A stretch of 64,000 bases of DNA from Sporosarcina sp. HYO08 (GTDB taxonomy: Bacteria; Bacillota; Bacilli; Bacillales_A; Planococcaceae). Shown here piece after piece: positions 48,196 through 56,827 of this stretch. Position 1 is the stretch's first letter. Each line of letters starts with the position of its first letter. The stretch lies in assembly GCF_001563475.1 (NCBI RefSeq), contig NZ_LPUT01000001.1, positions 434,001-498,000 on the forward strand, read 5' to 3'. Both the position numbers and the translations under genes were made by a program. The notes under the pieces are model-generated. The model saw only the letters and a program-made list of their open reading frames with translations. It had not been told where the DNA came from and did not search any database.

Positions 48196-50370
48196 ATTAA
48201 AAAAGTTAGCAAAGCGGATCAGGCAAAGATTCGCCAGCGTAAACATATCGCATTTCGAATGAACGTCCTCTTTTTCTCAATTTTTCTCCTCTTTTCAATG
48301 CTCATTCTTCGTCTAGGTTACCTGCAAATCGTCAAAGGAGAAGATTATGTCCGTGCGCTGGAACGAACGGAAGAAATTGCTGTGAATACGAGTGTACCAA
48401 GAGGCCGATTATTTGACCGCAATGGCCGAATTCTTGTTGACAATGATCCGAAAAATGCAATTACCTATACGAAAACAACTTCGACGAAATCTTCGGAAAT
48501 GCTAGAGATTGCAGAGAAACTATCCGAATTGATCGAACAGGATACAAAACGGGTGACACTTGGGGATAAAAGGGATTTTTGGATTTTACTCAATTCTGAA
48601 GAAGCGAGTGAAAAAGTGTCTAAAAAAGAACAGCGGGCAATTGGGGAAAAGTTTAAAGAGAAAAAAGATGCCCAAAGAGAAATCAATCGGCTGACGCGCG
48701 AGCGCATTACAGATGAAGAGCTGAATTCATTTACGGATCATGAACTGGAAGTGCTTGCCATCTATCGGGAAATGATGTCTGGCTATGCCTATTCACCTCA
48801 AATTGTAAAAAGCGGAAATGTAACAGAAGAAGAGTTCGCAGCCGTATCTGAAAGGTTGAGTGAGCTTCCTGGTGTGAATACGACGACGGATTGGGAACGA
48901 ATGCGCAGGTCGGATAATACGATTTTAGGCTCCACGACAAGGCCGGTTGAAGGTATCCCACGAGCACAATTAGACTATTATTTAGCACGGGATTATTCAC
49001 GGAATGACCGTGTTGGCAGAAGTTATATTGAGCAATATTACGAAGAGTTATTAAAAGGTCAAAAGACGGTCGTTAAAAACATTAAAGATCGAACAGGCCG
49101 TGTAGTAGAAACAAAAACAGTCCGGGAAGGTGAGCCTGGTAAAGATCTTGTGCTGTCCATTGACAGTGAACTTCAGACTGCGCTTGAGGAAGTTGTATCC
49201 AACAAGTTGTTGCAGTTGAAACAATCTGGGTACACGGGTGCGCTAGATCGCGCATTTCTTGTGATGATGGATCCGCATAGCGGGGAAGTGTTGTCACTTG
49301 TGGGAAAACAGGTTGGCAAAAATCCGGAAACGGGTAAGCGGGAAATCCGAGATTATGCTTTTGGTACATTCACCTCGGCATATGAGGCAGGTTCTACTGT
49401 GAAAATGGCTACTGTACTAACTGGCTACAGTGAAGGGGTTCTTCGGGTAGGAGAATCTAAAATCGACGAACCGCTAAATGTAGGCGGTCAGTGGAAGCGT
49501 TCTTTATTTAACCAGAGCGGCCGGGTAGCGGTGAATGATGTCCAGGCGCTTGGGCGATCTTCAAACGTTTATATGTTTAAAATTGCCTTCTCTTTAGGAA
49601 AAGGGGTATATCGCTTCGGCAGAGGGATGTCCATCGACACAAGTGCATTTGATACATTTAGACAATCGTTTGCCTCCTATGGTTTAGGAACGAAAACGGG
49701 AATTGACTTACCGGGTGAAACGACTGGCTTCTATAATCCAGATGACGTGTTAACGGGTAAATTAATGGACTTTGCGATTGGACAATTTGATACGTATACA
49801 CCGCTGCAACTTGCACAATATGTATCTACGATTGCGAACGGCGGTTACAGAGTGGCGCCGAAAATGTTGAAAGAAATTCGCGAGCCCTCTCAAGACGGTG
49901 AAGTGTTAGGTGCGCTTGTTGAGGAAAAACCAACAACCATTTTAAATCGAATCAATAATACTAACGCGGAAATTGAACAAGTGAAACGTGGTATGCACTA
50001 TGTTTATTATGGCAGTAATGGTACGGGGAGAAGCGTATTACAAGGTGCCAATTACGATGCTGGAGGAAAAACAGGTACAGCGCAAGCTTATTATTACGGG
50101 GATCGGGAAAGTCCTTATTTTGGCAAAGTGACGATCAATTTAACACATGTCGGCTTTGCACCTTATGATAATCCAGAAGTAGCGTATGCTGTTGTTATTC
50201 CGCATGTTTGGACAAGCCAACGCGGCTATCCACCTGCTGCAAATGATATTGTCCGCTCGGCATTAGATAGTTATTTTGAATTGAAAGAAAAGCGCTTGGC
50301 GGAGAATAATGATCCATCGGTCATTAAACCGATTATTCATGCGCCTGAGAAAAGTGAAGAGGCAAAATGA
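48196..50370 (+). CDS. pbpA: class B penicillin-binding protein (PBP2A-like), probable ATT start
   Basis: A 724-residue peptidoglycan transpeptidase if translation starts at the ATT at 48196, or 703 residues from the ATG at 48259. A membrane anchor (NVLFFSIFLLFSMLILRLGYL) precedes a dimerisation domain (PRGRLFDRNGRILV) and the transpeptidase domain with the active-site motif STVK, then SSN and KTGTA. GGGAGG (48182-48187) is about 8 nt upstream of ATT 48196, while the ATG has no SD and would leave no basic cytoplasmic tail, which the longer form supplies (KKVSKADQAKIRQRKH). The position corresponds to B. subtilis pbpA, involved in cell elongation. Confidence 0.88.
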   Translation: MKKVSKADQAKIRQRKHIAFRMNVLFFSIFLLFSMLILRLGYLQIVKGEDYVRALERTEEIAVNTSVPRGRLFDRNGRILVDNDPKNAITYTKTTSTKSSEMLEIAEKLSELIEQDTKRVTLGDKRDFWILLNSEEASEKVSKKEQRAIGEKFKEKKDAQREINRLTRERITDEELNSFTDHELEVLAIYREMMSGYAYSPQIVKSGNVTEEEFAAVSERLSELPGVNTTTDWERMRRSDNTILGSTTRPVEGIPRAQLDYYLARDYSRNDRVGRSYIEQYYEELLKGQKTVVKNIKDRTGRVVETKTVREGEPGKDLVLSIDSELQTALEEVVSNKLLQLKQSGYTGALDRAFLVMMDPHSGEVLSLVGKQVGKNPETGKREIRDYAFGTFTSAYEAGSTVKMATVLTGYSEGVLRVGESKIDEPLNVGGQWKRSLFNQSGRVAVNDVQALGRSSNVYMFKIAFSLGKGVYRFGRGMSIDTSAFDTFRQSFASYGLGTKTGIDLPGETTGFYNPDDVLTGKLMDFAIGQFDTYTPLQLAQYVSTIANGGYRVAPKMLKEIREPSQDGEVLGALVEEKPTTILNRINNTNAEIEQVKRGMHYVYYGSNGTGRSVLQGANYDAGGKTGTAQAYYYGDRESPYFGKVTINLTHVGFAPYDNPEVAYAVVIPHVWTSQRGYPPAANDIVRSALDSYFELKEKRLAENNDPSVIKPIIHAPEKSEEAK

Positions 50371-50412
50371 AAAAAGCTGCTCGTAAATTTTTTACGGGCA
50401 GCTTTTTTTAAT
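50371..50412 (+). terminator. terminator of pbpA
   Basis: AAAAAAGCTGCTCGTAAA pairs with TTACGGGCAGCTTTTTTT directly after the stop codon. Confidence 0.9.
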
Positions 50413-50495
50413 AGATTAGAATGGTTACTGCAAATTATGTGCACTCTCCAACCAATACGGTGGAGTCTCCAACGAACTTACGAAATAAGGGAGAT

Positions 50496-50930
50496 TCAAG
50501 GTTGTGAAGTAATCAATTTGGCGATCGTTTCGTAATCCATAGAATCGTCGATCGTATATTCGCCAATTTGGATTTTTCCTGCCAAACGATTAACCTTTAA
50601 ATACTTTTCAAATTCGGTGGCGTTTTGTATAATATTTGCTTTTACTAAATCGGCCGCGACAACAGTCGAATCATCGCCTGCTTTAATTTTCAGTGTCATT
50701 TTTGCTGTGTTTTTTTCAGTACTTGCATTCCTAGTTGGTGCTTGCTTAACAGTTTGCGCGATGGCAAGTTGTTCATTTGCGTGTGCAAGCCGCTCTTCCA
50801 GTTCTTGAATCTGGTGCTGCAAAAGGTCGTTTTGTTTCGCCGATTCGGTTTGTGTCTTGTCGGCAAAATAAAGGATTCCCGCAGCAATGATGCAGCCCCC
50901 GCCGATGAATCGTAATAGGTCCCTGATCAT
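50496..50930 (-). CDS. membrane protein with MltG/YceG-like module
   Basis: A 144-residue protein with an N-terminal membrane anchor (about 8-24), a coiled-coil segment (about 28-60), a Thr/Lys linker and a C-terminal module of about 60 residues (KIQIGEYTIDDSMDYETIAKLIT) resembling the LysM-like N-terminal domain of the endolytic transglycosylase MltG. The catalytic domain of MltG is absent. GAGGTG precedes the ATG, which overlaps the stop of the upstream gene. A role in cell-wall metabolism is plausible but not shown. Confidence 0.65.
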   Translation of the reverse strand: MIRDLLRFIGGGCIIAAGILYFADKTQTESAKQNDLLQHQIQELEERLAHANEQLAIAQTVKQAPTRNASTEKNTAKMTLKIKAGDDSTVVAADLVKANIIQNATEFEKYLKVNRLAGKIQIGEYTIDDSMDYETIAKLITSQP

Positions 50931-51277
50931 CGATTGGCACCTCTTTTTTGAAGTACGGCAATGACGTCCTGTTCGGTTAAAGAAGAGCGCGCAGCAATAT
51001 CATGGACGGCGTAGCCCTGTGAATGCAAAGAGTAGATTTGGTTGACAATGATTTCATGGATATTTTTGTTTTGCATTTTACTTTCCGTTGGCATCGTTCC
51101 AACGCCAATCATTAATTCCTCCTCAATCACTTTCAATCGTTTGTGTAAGTGGTTTGTCTCATTATGTAGACTAATAGAAATTTGCTCGATCTCATGATTT
51201 GATTGCCGACCGGTAAAAAACGAGGCGACGAGAGAAATAACGCCAATAATGAGCAGTATAATAATTGTTAATTCCAA
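50927..51277 (-). CDS. membrane protein with coiled coil and HTH-like C-terminus
   Basis: A 116-residue protein with one membrane segment (ELTIIILLIIGVISLVASFF), a coiled-coil region (about 30-60) and a C-terminal helical segment (INQ-like VNQIYSLHSQGYAVHDIAARSSLTEQDVIAVLQ) that resembles a helix-turn-helix. I do not recognise a named family. The TTG at 51277 is chosen over an ATG at 51310 because ACCTCC on the plus strand (GGAGGT on the minus) is 7 nt upstream of TTG. It is cotranscribed with the MltG-like gene (4-nt overlap). Confidence 0.6.
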   Translation of the reverse strand: MELTIIILLIIGVISLVASFFTGRQSNHEIEQISISLHNETNHLHKRLKVIEEELMIGVGTMPTESKMQNKNIHEIIVNQIYSLHSQGYAVHDIAARSSLTEQDVIAVLQKRGANR

Positions 51278-51352
51278 ACTGAAAACCTCCGCAAATTCAC
51301 TTTTTCCCATCGTATCATATCATTAAATGGGAAGGAAATTAGGGGATATGGC

Positions 51353-51380
51353 TAGACTTTTATGTTAAATATGTTACAAT
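51353..51380 (+). promoter_or_regulatory. candidate rpmG promoter
   Basis: TAGACT at 51353-51358 and TACAAT at 51375-51380 are 16 bp apart, upstream of rpmG. Confidence 0.5.
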
Positions 51381-51441
51381 AGAAAAGTCGTATAAATCAT
51401 GCTCATAATTTATATATTCCTGATGAGTGGGAGGGACAATC

Positions 51442-51591
51442 ATGCGCGTAAATATTACACTTGCTTGCACAGAATGCGGTGAGCGCAACTATATTTCAAA
51501 GAAAAACAAGCGTAACAATCCAGAACGTCTTGAAATGAAAAAATATTGCTCACGTGAAAAGAAACAAACTCTGCACCGTGAAACGAAATAA
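51442..51591 (+). CDS. rpmG: 50S ribosomal protein L33
   Basis: A 49-residue L33 ([20 protein letters not shown] at the start, LHRETK at the end). It carries three cysteines, C9, C12 and C36, where zinc-binding L33 has four (two CxxC pairs) and zinc-free forms have none. It thus looks like an intermediate form. GGGAGGG precedes the ATG. Its own terminator lies directly downstream. L33 sits near the E site of the large subunit. Confidence 0.95.
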   Translation: MRVNITLACTECGERNYISKKNKRNNPERLEMKKYCSREKKQTLHRETK

Positions 51592-51598
51592 TCTAGGG

Positions 51599-51626
51599 CC
51601 AAAACCTTCACGGGTTTTGGTTTTTT
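51599..51626 (+). terminator. terminator of rpmG
   Basis: CCAAAACC pairs with GGTTTTGG and is followed by six T residues. Confidence 0.85.
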
Positions 51627-51646
51627 CGTTGGAAAGGGCGATAAAA

Positions 51647-52222
51647 ATGCAAAAAGCGACAAAAAGAAAACAAATCTTACAACAATTGACAGGTTTAAAG
51701 CTGGACATACACGAAGCAAAATCATTAGCCATAATCGAAAAAGTATTGGCTTCTCCTGACTATCAAAATGCCAAAACGATCGGTATTACGATTTCACGTT
51801 TTCCAGAGGTCAATACAACAAGCCTCATCGAAGCTGCTTGGCAAGATGGCAAACAAGTTGCTGTACCAAAATGTATCGCATCTACAAGGCACATGGATTT
51901 TCGTCTTATCAATTCTTTTGATCAGCTGGAAACCGTGTATATGGATTTACGTGAGCCGATCATTGAAAAAACAACGTCTGTTGCAAAGTCAATGATTGAC
52001 GTGCAAATTGTACCAGGTGTTGTGTTTTCAAACAAAGGTTATCGAATTGGTTTTGGCGGCGGTTATTATGACCGCTATTTGAATGATTACACAGGAAACA
52101 CCATTTCTTTAGCATTTGATTGCCAAACAGGACATGAGGTTCCTGTTGAAGCACATGATGTGCCCGTTGCCAAAATAATGACTGAAACAAGGATAATCGC
52201 TTGTCAGGAATCAAGTAAATGA
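51647..52222 (+). CDS. 5-formyltetrahydrofolate cyclo-ligase
   Basis: A 191-residue member of the 5-FTHF cyclo-ligase family (YqgN), which converts 5-formyl-THF to 5,10-methenyl-THF using ATP. The C-terminal substrate-binding block PGVVFSNKGYRIGFGGGYYDRYL is diagnostic, and the N-terminal ATP-binding lysines are in QKATKRKQILQQ. GGAAAGG precedes the ATG at 51647. Its stop overlaps the yqgQ start by 4 nt. Confidence 0.9.
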   Translation: MQKATKRKQILQQLTGLKLDIHEAKSLAIIEKVLASPDYQNAKTIGITISRFPEVNTTSLIEAAWQDGKQVAVPKCIASTRHMDFRLINSFDQLETVYMDLREPIIEKTTSVAKSMIDVQIVPGVVFSNKGYRIGFGGGYYDRYLNDYTGNTISLAFDCQTGHEVPVEAHDVPVAKIMTETRIIACQESSK

Positions 52223-52407
52223 AAGACGTATTTGAAGTGATTCAAATGTTAAGACGATTTGGCACGTATGTGTATACGGGAGATCGGGAATCCGATCTTC
52301 ACCTCCTGATGACGGAGTTAAAAGACCTTTACGAAATGGGAATGATCGAACAAAAGGACTATTTGCATGCATCCTTACTATTGAAAAATGAAATAAGCAG
52401 ACTTTGA
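52219..52407 (+). CDS. yqgQ: YqgQ family protein
   Basis: A 62-residue DUF910/YqgQ protein with the conserved RFGTYVYTGDRESDLHLLM segment. It is helical and soluble; its function is unknown, although the family usually sits next to glcK or the folate cyclo-ligase. It overlaps the upstream gene (ATGA). In B. subtilis glcK follows, which is missing here. Confidence 0.88.
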   Translation: MKDVFEVIQMLRRFGTYVYTGDRESDLHLLMTELKDLYEMGMIEQKDYLHASLLLKNEISRL

Positions 52408-52463
52408 ATAAGTTATAGATCATCTGCGACTTTAGTCCTTTTTCACTCATAAATTGAAACTTT

Positions 52464-52491
52464 TTAGCACTTATCCCGTCTATAGTATAGT
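52464..52491 (+). promoter_or_regulatory. candidate promoter of yqgS
   Basis: TTAGCA at 52464-52469 and TATAGT at 52486-52491 are 16 bp apart. Confidence 0.5.
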
Positions 52492-52500
52492 GCGTATCAA

Positions 52501-52545
52501 AGACAGTACTACCCGATTCGTTTTGATGTTGGGGTCATACTGTCT
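52501..52545 (+). other. leader stem-loop upstream of yqgS
   Basis: AGACAGTA (52501-52508) pairs with TACTGTCT (52538-52545), and ACCC (52511-52514) with GGGT (52532-52535). No T-run follows. It would lie close to the 5' end of a transcript from the promoter at 52464 and might stabilise the mRNA or bind a regulator. Confidence 0.5.
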
Positions 52546-52648
52546 GTTCATGCGGGATATGATAAAATGTCTATCCGTTTTTGGTCAGTTTCACTATAAT
52601 AAAACTATACCAAAAGAAATTTGAACTTATAAGAAAGGGAGAGATGGA

Positions 52649-54547
52649 ATGAAGAAATTAGCTTTACCCAAACATTCCGTGCTCATCATCGCAATTATCG
52701 CAACATGGATCACCACTTATATAGGATATGTGACGAGTTTTAAGATGAAAATTGATAATGTCATGCAGGAACTGATCTTGTTTATAAATCCGTTAAGTTT
52801 CCTATTATTTGTGTACGGTGTTGCGTTGTTTATGAAGAGCACGAAACGTCGCAATATCTATTTGTTATCTGTTAGCTTGGGAACTTCCCTTATCATGTTT
52901 AGTAATGCGGTGTTTTATCGTTTTTTCAATGATTTTATTACGTTGCCAGTCTTGTTTCAAACGAGTAACTTTGGAGATTTGTCTTCTTCGATCACAGCGA
53001 ATCTTCACTTGACAGACATTTTCTTTTTCTCGGATGTGTTGATCATTTATTTAGCGATTAAATTCATTCCCGAAAAAGAGATTTCTATACAAAAGCCAAT
53101 TGCACGTAAATTGTATTTTGTTACGTCAGCAGCACTTTTAATGGTAAACCTTGGGCTTGCCGAAACGGAAAGACCGCAGCTCTTGACTCGCAGTTTTGAC
53201 CGTGAATTGCTTGTGAAAAACATTGGTGCTTACAACTACCATATTTATGACGTTTTTATGCAGTCAAAAACGCATGCACAGCGCGTATTGGCTGATGGTA
53301 GTGAACTTGTTGAAGTTGGTAACTATATTAATGCGAATTATGCAGCGCCGAGTGCAGATAAGTTTGGTATTGCGAAAGACCGTAACTTAATTGTCGTATC
53401 ACTTGAATCCTTACAATCATTTGTGATCAATAACGAAATGGATGGCCATGTCATCACACCGTTTTTAAATGAGTTGACAAAAGATCCAGATACGTTTTAC
53501 TTCACGGATTTTTATCACCAAACAGGTTTAGGGAAAACGTCAGATTCAGAGTTTTTAATTGAGAACTCTTTGTATCCACGAAATGGCGGAGCAGTCTTTT
53601 TTACACATAGTGGCAATACGTATCAGTCGCTAGCGGAACGTCTCGGTCAAAATGGTTATTTCACAAATGTGATGCACGCCAATAACCGAAGCTTCTGGAA
53701 TCGTGACATTATGTATGGCGCTTTGGGAATCGACAAGTTTTATGACATAGAAAGCTATGTCGTTGAAGAAGGTCAGGCTGTAAACTGGGGGATGAAAGAC
53801 ATTCCGTTCCTTGAGCAATCTGTTGATTTAATGACAGACATGCAGCAGCCATTTTATTCGAGACTCATTACCCTGACGAATCACCATCCATTTACGCTTG
53901 ATGAAGAGGATAAAATGATTCCGGAGTATACATCTAACTCAAATACGTTAAATCGTTATTTCCAAACAGTGCGTTATATGGACGAATCCATTAAATTGTT
54001 TTTCGAGGACTTGAAAGAAAAAGGACTCTATGACAATTCCATTATTGTCATGTACGGAGATCACTACGGAATTTCTGAAAACCATAACAAAGCGATGGGT
54101 ATGTATTTAGACAAAGAAATTACACCTTACGATAACGCAGTTTTACAAAAAGTGCCGTTATTTATCCATGTTCCTGGATATGGAAAAGCAACAACAGTCG
54201 ATGAAGTTTCGGGTCAAATCGACTTAAGACCAACGATTCTTCACTTATTGGGCATCGATACGAAGGATGATATGCAGCTAGGTGCGGATATCTTCTCGGA
54301 AGATCATGAACCATTTGTCATTTTCCGTGATGGTCGTTTTGTAACGGACAAATATGTTTATACACAAGATGTCTGTTACGACAGTGAGACTGGCGAACCA
54401 ATAGAAGCTGTTGCGTGTGAACCGTATATAGAAAACGCAGGGGTAGAGCTGGGCTATTCGGATATGATTATTAACGGTGACTTATTGCGGTTTAAACAAC
54501 AAGAAGATGAACAGCTATTGCCGAACGTGATCGGCGAGCAAGAATAA
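52649..54547 (+). CDS. yqgS: lipoteichoic acid synthase-type protein (YqgS)
   Basis: A 632-residue LTA synthase family protein. Five membrane segments (about 10-175) are followed by an extracellular sulfatase-like catalytic domain. The catalytic threonine region is TGLGKTSDSEF (about residue 295) and the metal-binding ESLQSF (about 252-257) and YGDHYGISENHN motifs are present. These enzymes polymerise glycerol phosphate onto a glycolipid to build lipoteichoic acid. The position matches B. subtilis yqgS, one of several paralogues there. AAGGGAGAG precedes the ATG; the terminator after it is strong. Confidence 0.9.
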   Translation: MKKLALPKHSVLIIAIIATWITTYIGYVTSFKMKIDNVMQELILFINPLSFLLFVYGVALFMKSTKRRNIYLLSVSLGTSLIMFSNAVFYRFFNDFITLPVLFQTSNFGDLSSSITANLHLTDIFFFSDVLIIYLAIKFIPEKEISIQKPIARKLYFVTSAALLMVNLGLAETERPQLLTRSFDRELLVKNIGAYNYHIYDVFMQSKTHAQRVLADGSELVEVGNYINANYAAPSADKFGIAKDRNLIVVSLESLQSFVINNEMDGHVITPFLNELTKDPDTFYFTDFYHQTGLGKTSDSEFLIENSLYPRNGGAVFFTHSGNTYQSLAERLGQNGYFTNVMHANNRSFWNRDIMYGALGIDKFYDIESYVVEEGQAVNWGMKDIPFLEQSVDLMTDMQQPFYSRLITLTNHHPFTLDEEDKMIPEYTSNSNTLNRYFQTVRYMDESIKLFFEDLKEKGLYDNSIIVMYGDHYGISENHNKAMGMYLDKEITPYDNAVLQKVPLFIHVPGYGKATTVDEVSGQIDLRPTILHLLGIDTKDDMQLGADIFSEDHEPFVIFRDGRFVTDKYVYTQDVCYDSETGEPIEAVACEPYIENAGVELGYSDMIINGDLLRFKQQEDEQLLPNVIGEQE

Positions 54548-54553
54548 ATAGAT

Positions 54554-54585
54554 CTGCACAGTGTACACTGTGCAGTTCTTTTTTA
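54554..54585 (+). terminator. terminator of yqgS
   Basis: CTGCACAGTG and CACTGTGCAG form a perfect palindrome followed by a T-rich run. Confidence 0.88.
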
Positions 54586-54624
54586 CATAGAAAACAGATA
54601 ATAGGAACGGAAGGGGGAGAAGCG

Positions 54625-55746
54625 GTGACAAAGAGATGGTCAGGATTATTTGTGGTTCTATTATTATGCTTAACTGGATGTGTCGATCGCCAGACAGCAC
54701 CGAGTGAATTGGCGGAAACTCCTCAAAAACCTACGGCACCTCATCAAATCGATGGCGGGACAAAGCCGCAAACTGAAGAAGTTTTGCAAGCGCTTCAAGC
54801 AGATCCTGCGACGTTTCATTTTATTGTCGGCTGGCTAGATGAGGAGCATATTGTCTATGTCGAAAAAATAAATGGATCTTATCAAGTGAAAAAATTCAAC
54901 ATTGCGACTGGCAAACAGCAGGTAATGGTAGAAGAGCCTTCCATGATTATCGATTGTCTCATTCATCCTTCCAAGAAGTACTTATTGCTCCATACGGGCG
55001 ACAATCCAATAGCCGCAACTGTTAAAATGATGACAATTGACGGCGAGATTTTAGATGAAGTATCTGTTGCATCGTCGGAATTAGGCATTCAATGGAATGA
55101 CATAGACCCTTCACGCATTCTATTGACTGCATTTTATGAAGATTGGACATTCGATGTGTTTTTGTATGATCGGCATGAGGAGTTTTTCGGATTGCTGGAC
55201 ATTGAAGATCCTTTTCCCAAATGGTTTGGGGATGAACAAATTATTGTGCTACAAGAAAAAGATCATTCACTCGATGGCGGCAGCTTATATTCGTATAATG
55301 TAACCACGAAGGAATGGAAAAGCTTACAGCAAAATGACATTATTTACTTTGATACATACGAGGATTCGTTAGTAACGATGAAAGTCCGGGATGAAAGTAA
55401 AATGATTTTTTCCGTTTATGATCCATCTCTGAAAAGTTTATCGGAATGGACATTGCCAGCTGTTAGTAATTATTCAGAATGGGTTATTCCAAACGTCGAG
55501 TGGCTATCCAAAACGAAGCTAGTTATGACAGCATCACCTGCCGGGGGACAACTAGACGAATTAAGTAAGCCTTATCAATTGCTGCTAATTGAAGAGGGAC
55601 TGCCGAAAGTTGTTTCAGAGAGTACGGTCGCGAGTAAGATCCAATGTGCACCGTCCGGAAAAAAATGCTTAACAGGCTATGGGGCTGAAATGATCGTCGA
55701 TGTTGAAACAGGAAAGGAAATGAATTGGTTATTGATGGGGGAATGA
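54625..55746 (+). CDS. yqgU: lipoprotein YqgU-like, beta-propeller
   Basis: A 373-residue secreted lipoprotein with the lipobox LTGC (about residues 16-19). The remainder has repeated blade-like segments (HFIVGWLDEEHIVYVEK, KKFNIATGKQQ, LHPSKKYLLLHTGD-like) suggesting a beta-propeller. It corresponds to B. subtilis YqgU by position. The GTG start is preceded by AAGGGGGAGA. Function unknown. Confidence 0.78.
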   Translation: MTKRWSGLFVVLLLCLTGCVDRQTAPSELAETPQKPTAPHQIDGGTKPQTEEVLQALQADPATFHFIVGWLDEEHIVYVEKINGSYQVKKFNIATGKQQVMVEEPSMIIDCLIHPSKKYLLLHTGDNPIAATVKMMTIDGEILDEVSVASSELGIQWNDIDPSRILLTAFYEDWTFDVFLYDRHEEFFGLLDIEDPFPKWFGDEQIIVLQEKDHSLDGGSLYSYNVTTKEWKSLQQNDIIYFDTYEDSLVTMKVRDESKMIFSVYDPSLKSLSEWTLPAVSNYSEWVIPNVEWLSKTKLVMTASPAGGQLDELSKPYQLLLIEEGLPKVVSESTVASKIQCAPSGKKCLTGYGAEMIVDVETGKEMNWLLMGE

Positions 55747-55779
55747 GATGATAGATCGTGATCGATTCTTCACCAATCT

Positions 55780-55820
55780 AAAAAACATCCTTTGGACATA
55801 ATCCAAAGGATGTTTTTACT
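55780..55820. terminator. bidirectional terminator between yqgU and yqgW
   Basis: AAACATCCTTTGGA pairs with TCCAAAGGATGTTTTT and has A/T runs on both sides. Confidence 0.9.
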
Positions 55821-55834
55821 TTTTCAACTTGTGA

Positions 55835-56011
55835 TTACAGTGTTGGTGGATAACCTTGGAAGATGATTGTTGCAACTGTGAAACCTCCAAAAACGACTGC
55901 CGCACCTAAGTTGAAAACAATGCTAATGATGTTACGTTCTTTGAAAGCTTGTACTGTTCCGACGACAGCCAGAATCCCAATGAGTCCAAAAATGACCATT
56001 AGTAAGTTCAT
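55835..56011 (-). CDS. yqgW: DUF2759 small membrane protein (YqgW)
   Basis: A 58-residue protein with two membrane segments (MVIFGLIGILAVVGTVQAF and IVFNLGAAVVFGGFTVATII) and a short ERN link between them. It matches the DUF2759 family (YqgW position). AAAGGAGTG is the SD on the minus strand. Function unknown. Confidence 0.82.
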   Translation of the reverse strand: MNLLMVIFGLIGILAVVGTVQAFKERNIISIVFNLGAAVVFGGFTVATIIFQGYPPTL

Positions 56012-56187
56012 CGTAAAACACTCCTTTCAGAGGGTATACATAAATAAAAAAAGTACCATATTCCCTTTCTATTGTACTGTTTATAGCAGATTTTGTCGAG
56101 GTTAATTGAGTACAAATGTTAGAAAACTGTTTTCTCTTTGCTTTTCATCCTTTATTTTCGTAAACTGTATGGCAGGAGGGCGAGAAA

Positions 56188-56826
56188 ATGTTAAAAATTG
56201 CTGTGTTGCCATTAGGACCGATTCAAACGAATTGTTATCTTGTCTATGACCAAAACCTTAATTGTCTGATCATTGATCCGGGCGAGGAGAGCGAACGTCT
56301 CATTGAAGCGATTGAAAGTAATAACCTGAAGCCGGCTGCGGTGCTTTTAACGCATGCTCATTTTGATCATATTGGAGCGGTTGACGCGATTCGAGATCAT
56401 TTTACGATTCCGGTTTATATACATGAAGAAGAGAGCGAGTGGCTAAGTGATCCAAATTTGAATGGATCTGCTAAATACCCAACTTTACCGGATGTAAAAA
56501 ACCGTGCGGCGGATCATTTGATTACAAAAGAAGGGGCAATGGGCATAGGGCCATTTACATTTGAAGTGCGCCACACACCTGGGCATTCACCGGGAAGCAT
56601 TTCATTTATATTCGGGGAAGCGGGATTCGCAGTTGTTGGTGATACGTTGTTTCGTCAAAGCGTAGGACGTACGGATTTGGCATATGGAGACACCGATACA
56701 CTGTTACAATCGATCCACGATAAATTGTTGTCACTGGATGATGACGTTGTGATCTATCCGGGACACGGACCTGCGACAACGCCGGAAGCTGAAAAAGACA
56801 CGAATCCTTTTTTAAATGGGTTTTAA
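56188..56826 (+). CDS. yqgX: MBL-fold metallohydrolase (YqgX)
   Basis: A 212-residue metallo-beta-lactamase fold protein of the glyoxalase II/GloB-like group. The metal motif THAHFDHIG (about 55-63), HTPGHSPGS (about 130-138), GDTLF and YPGHGP are all present. Possible roles are hydrolysis of a thioester such as S-lactoylbacillithiol; this is a family-level inference. GGAGGGCG precedes the ATG. It is monocistronic and followed by a repeat cluster. Confidence 0.85.
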   Translation: MLKIAVLPLGPIQTNCYLVYDQNLNCLIIDPGEESERLIEAIESNNLKPAAVLLTHAHFDHIGAVDAIRDHFTIPVYIHEEESEWLSDPNLNGSAKYPTLPDVKNRAADHLITKEGAMGIGPFTFEVRHTPGHSPGSISFIFGEAGFAVVGDTLFRQSVGRTDLAYGDTDTLLQSIHDKLLSLDDDVVIYPGHGPATTPEAEKDTNPFLNGF

Positions 56827-56827
56827 C

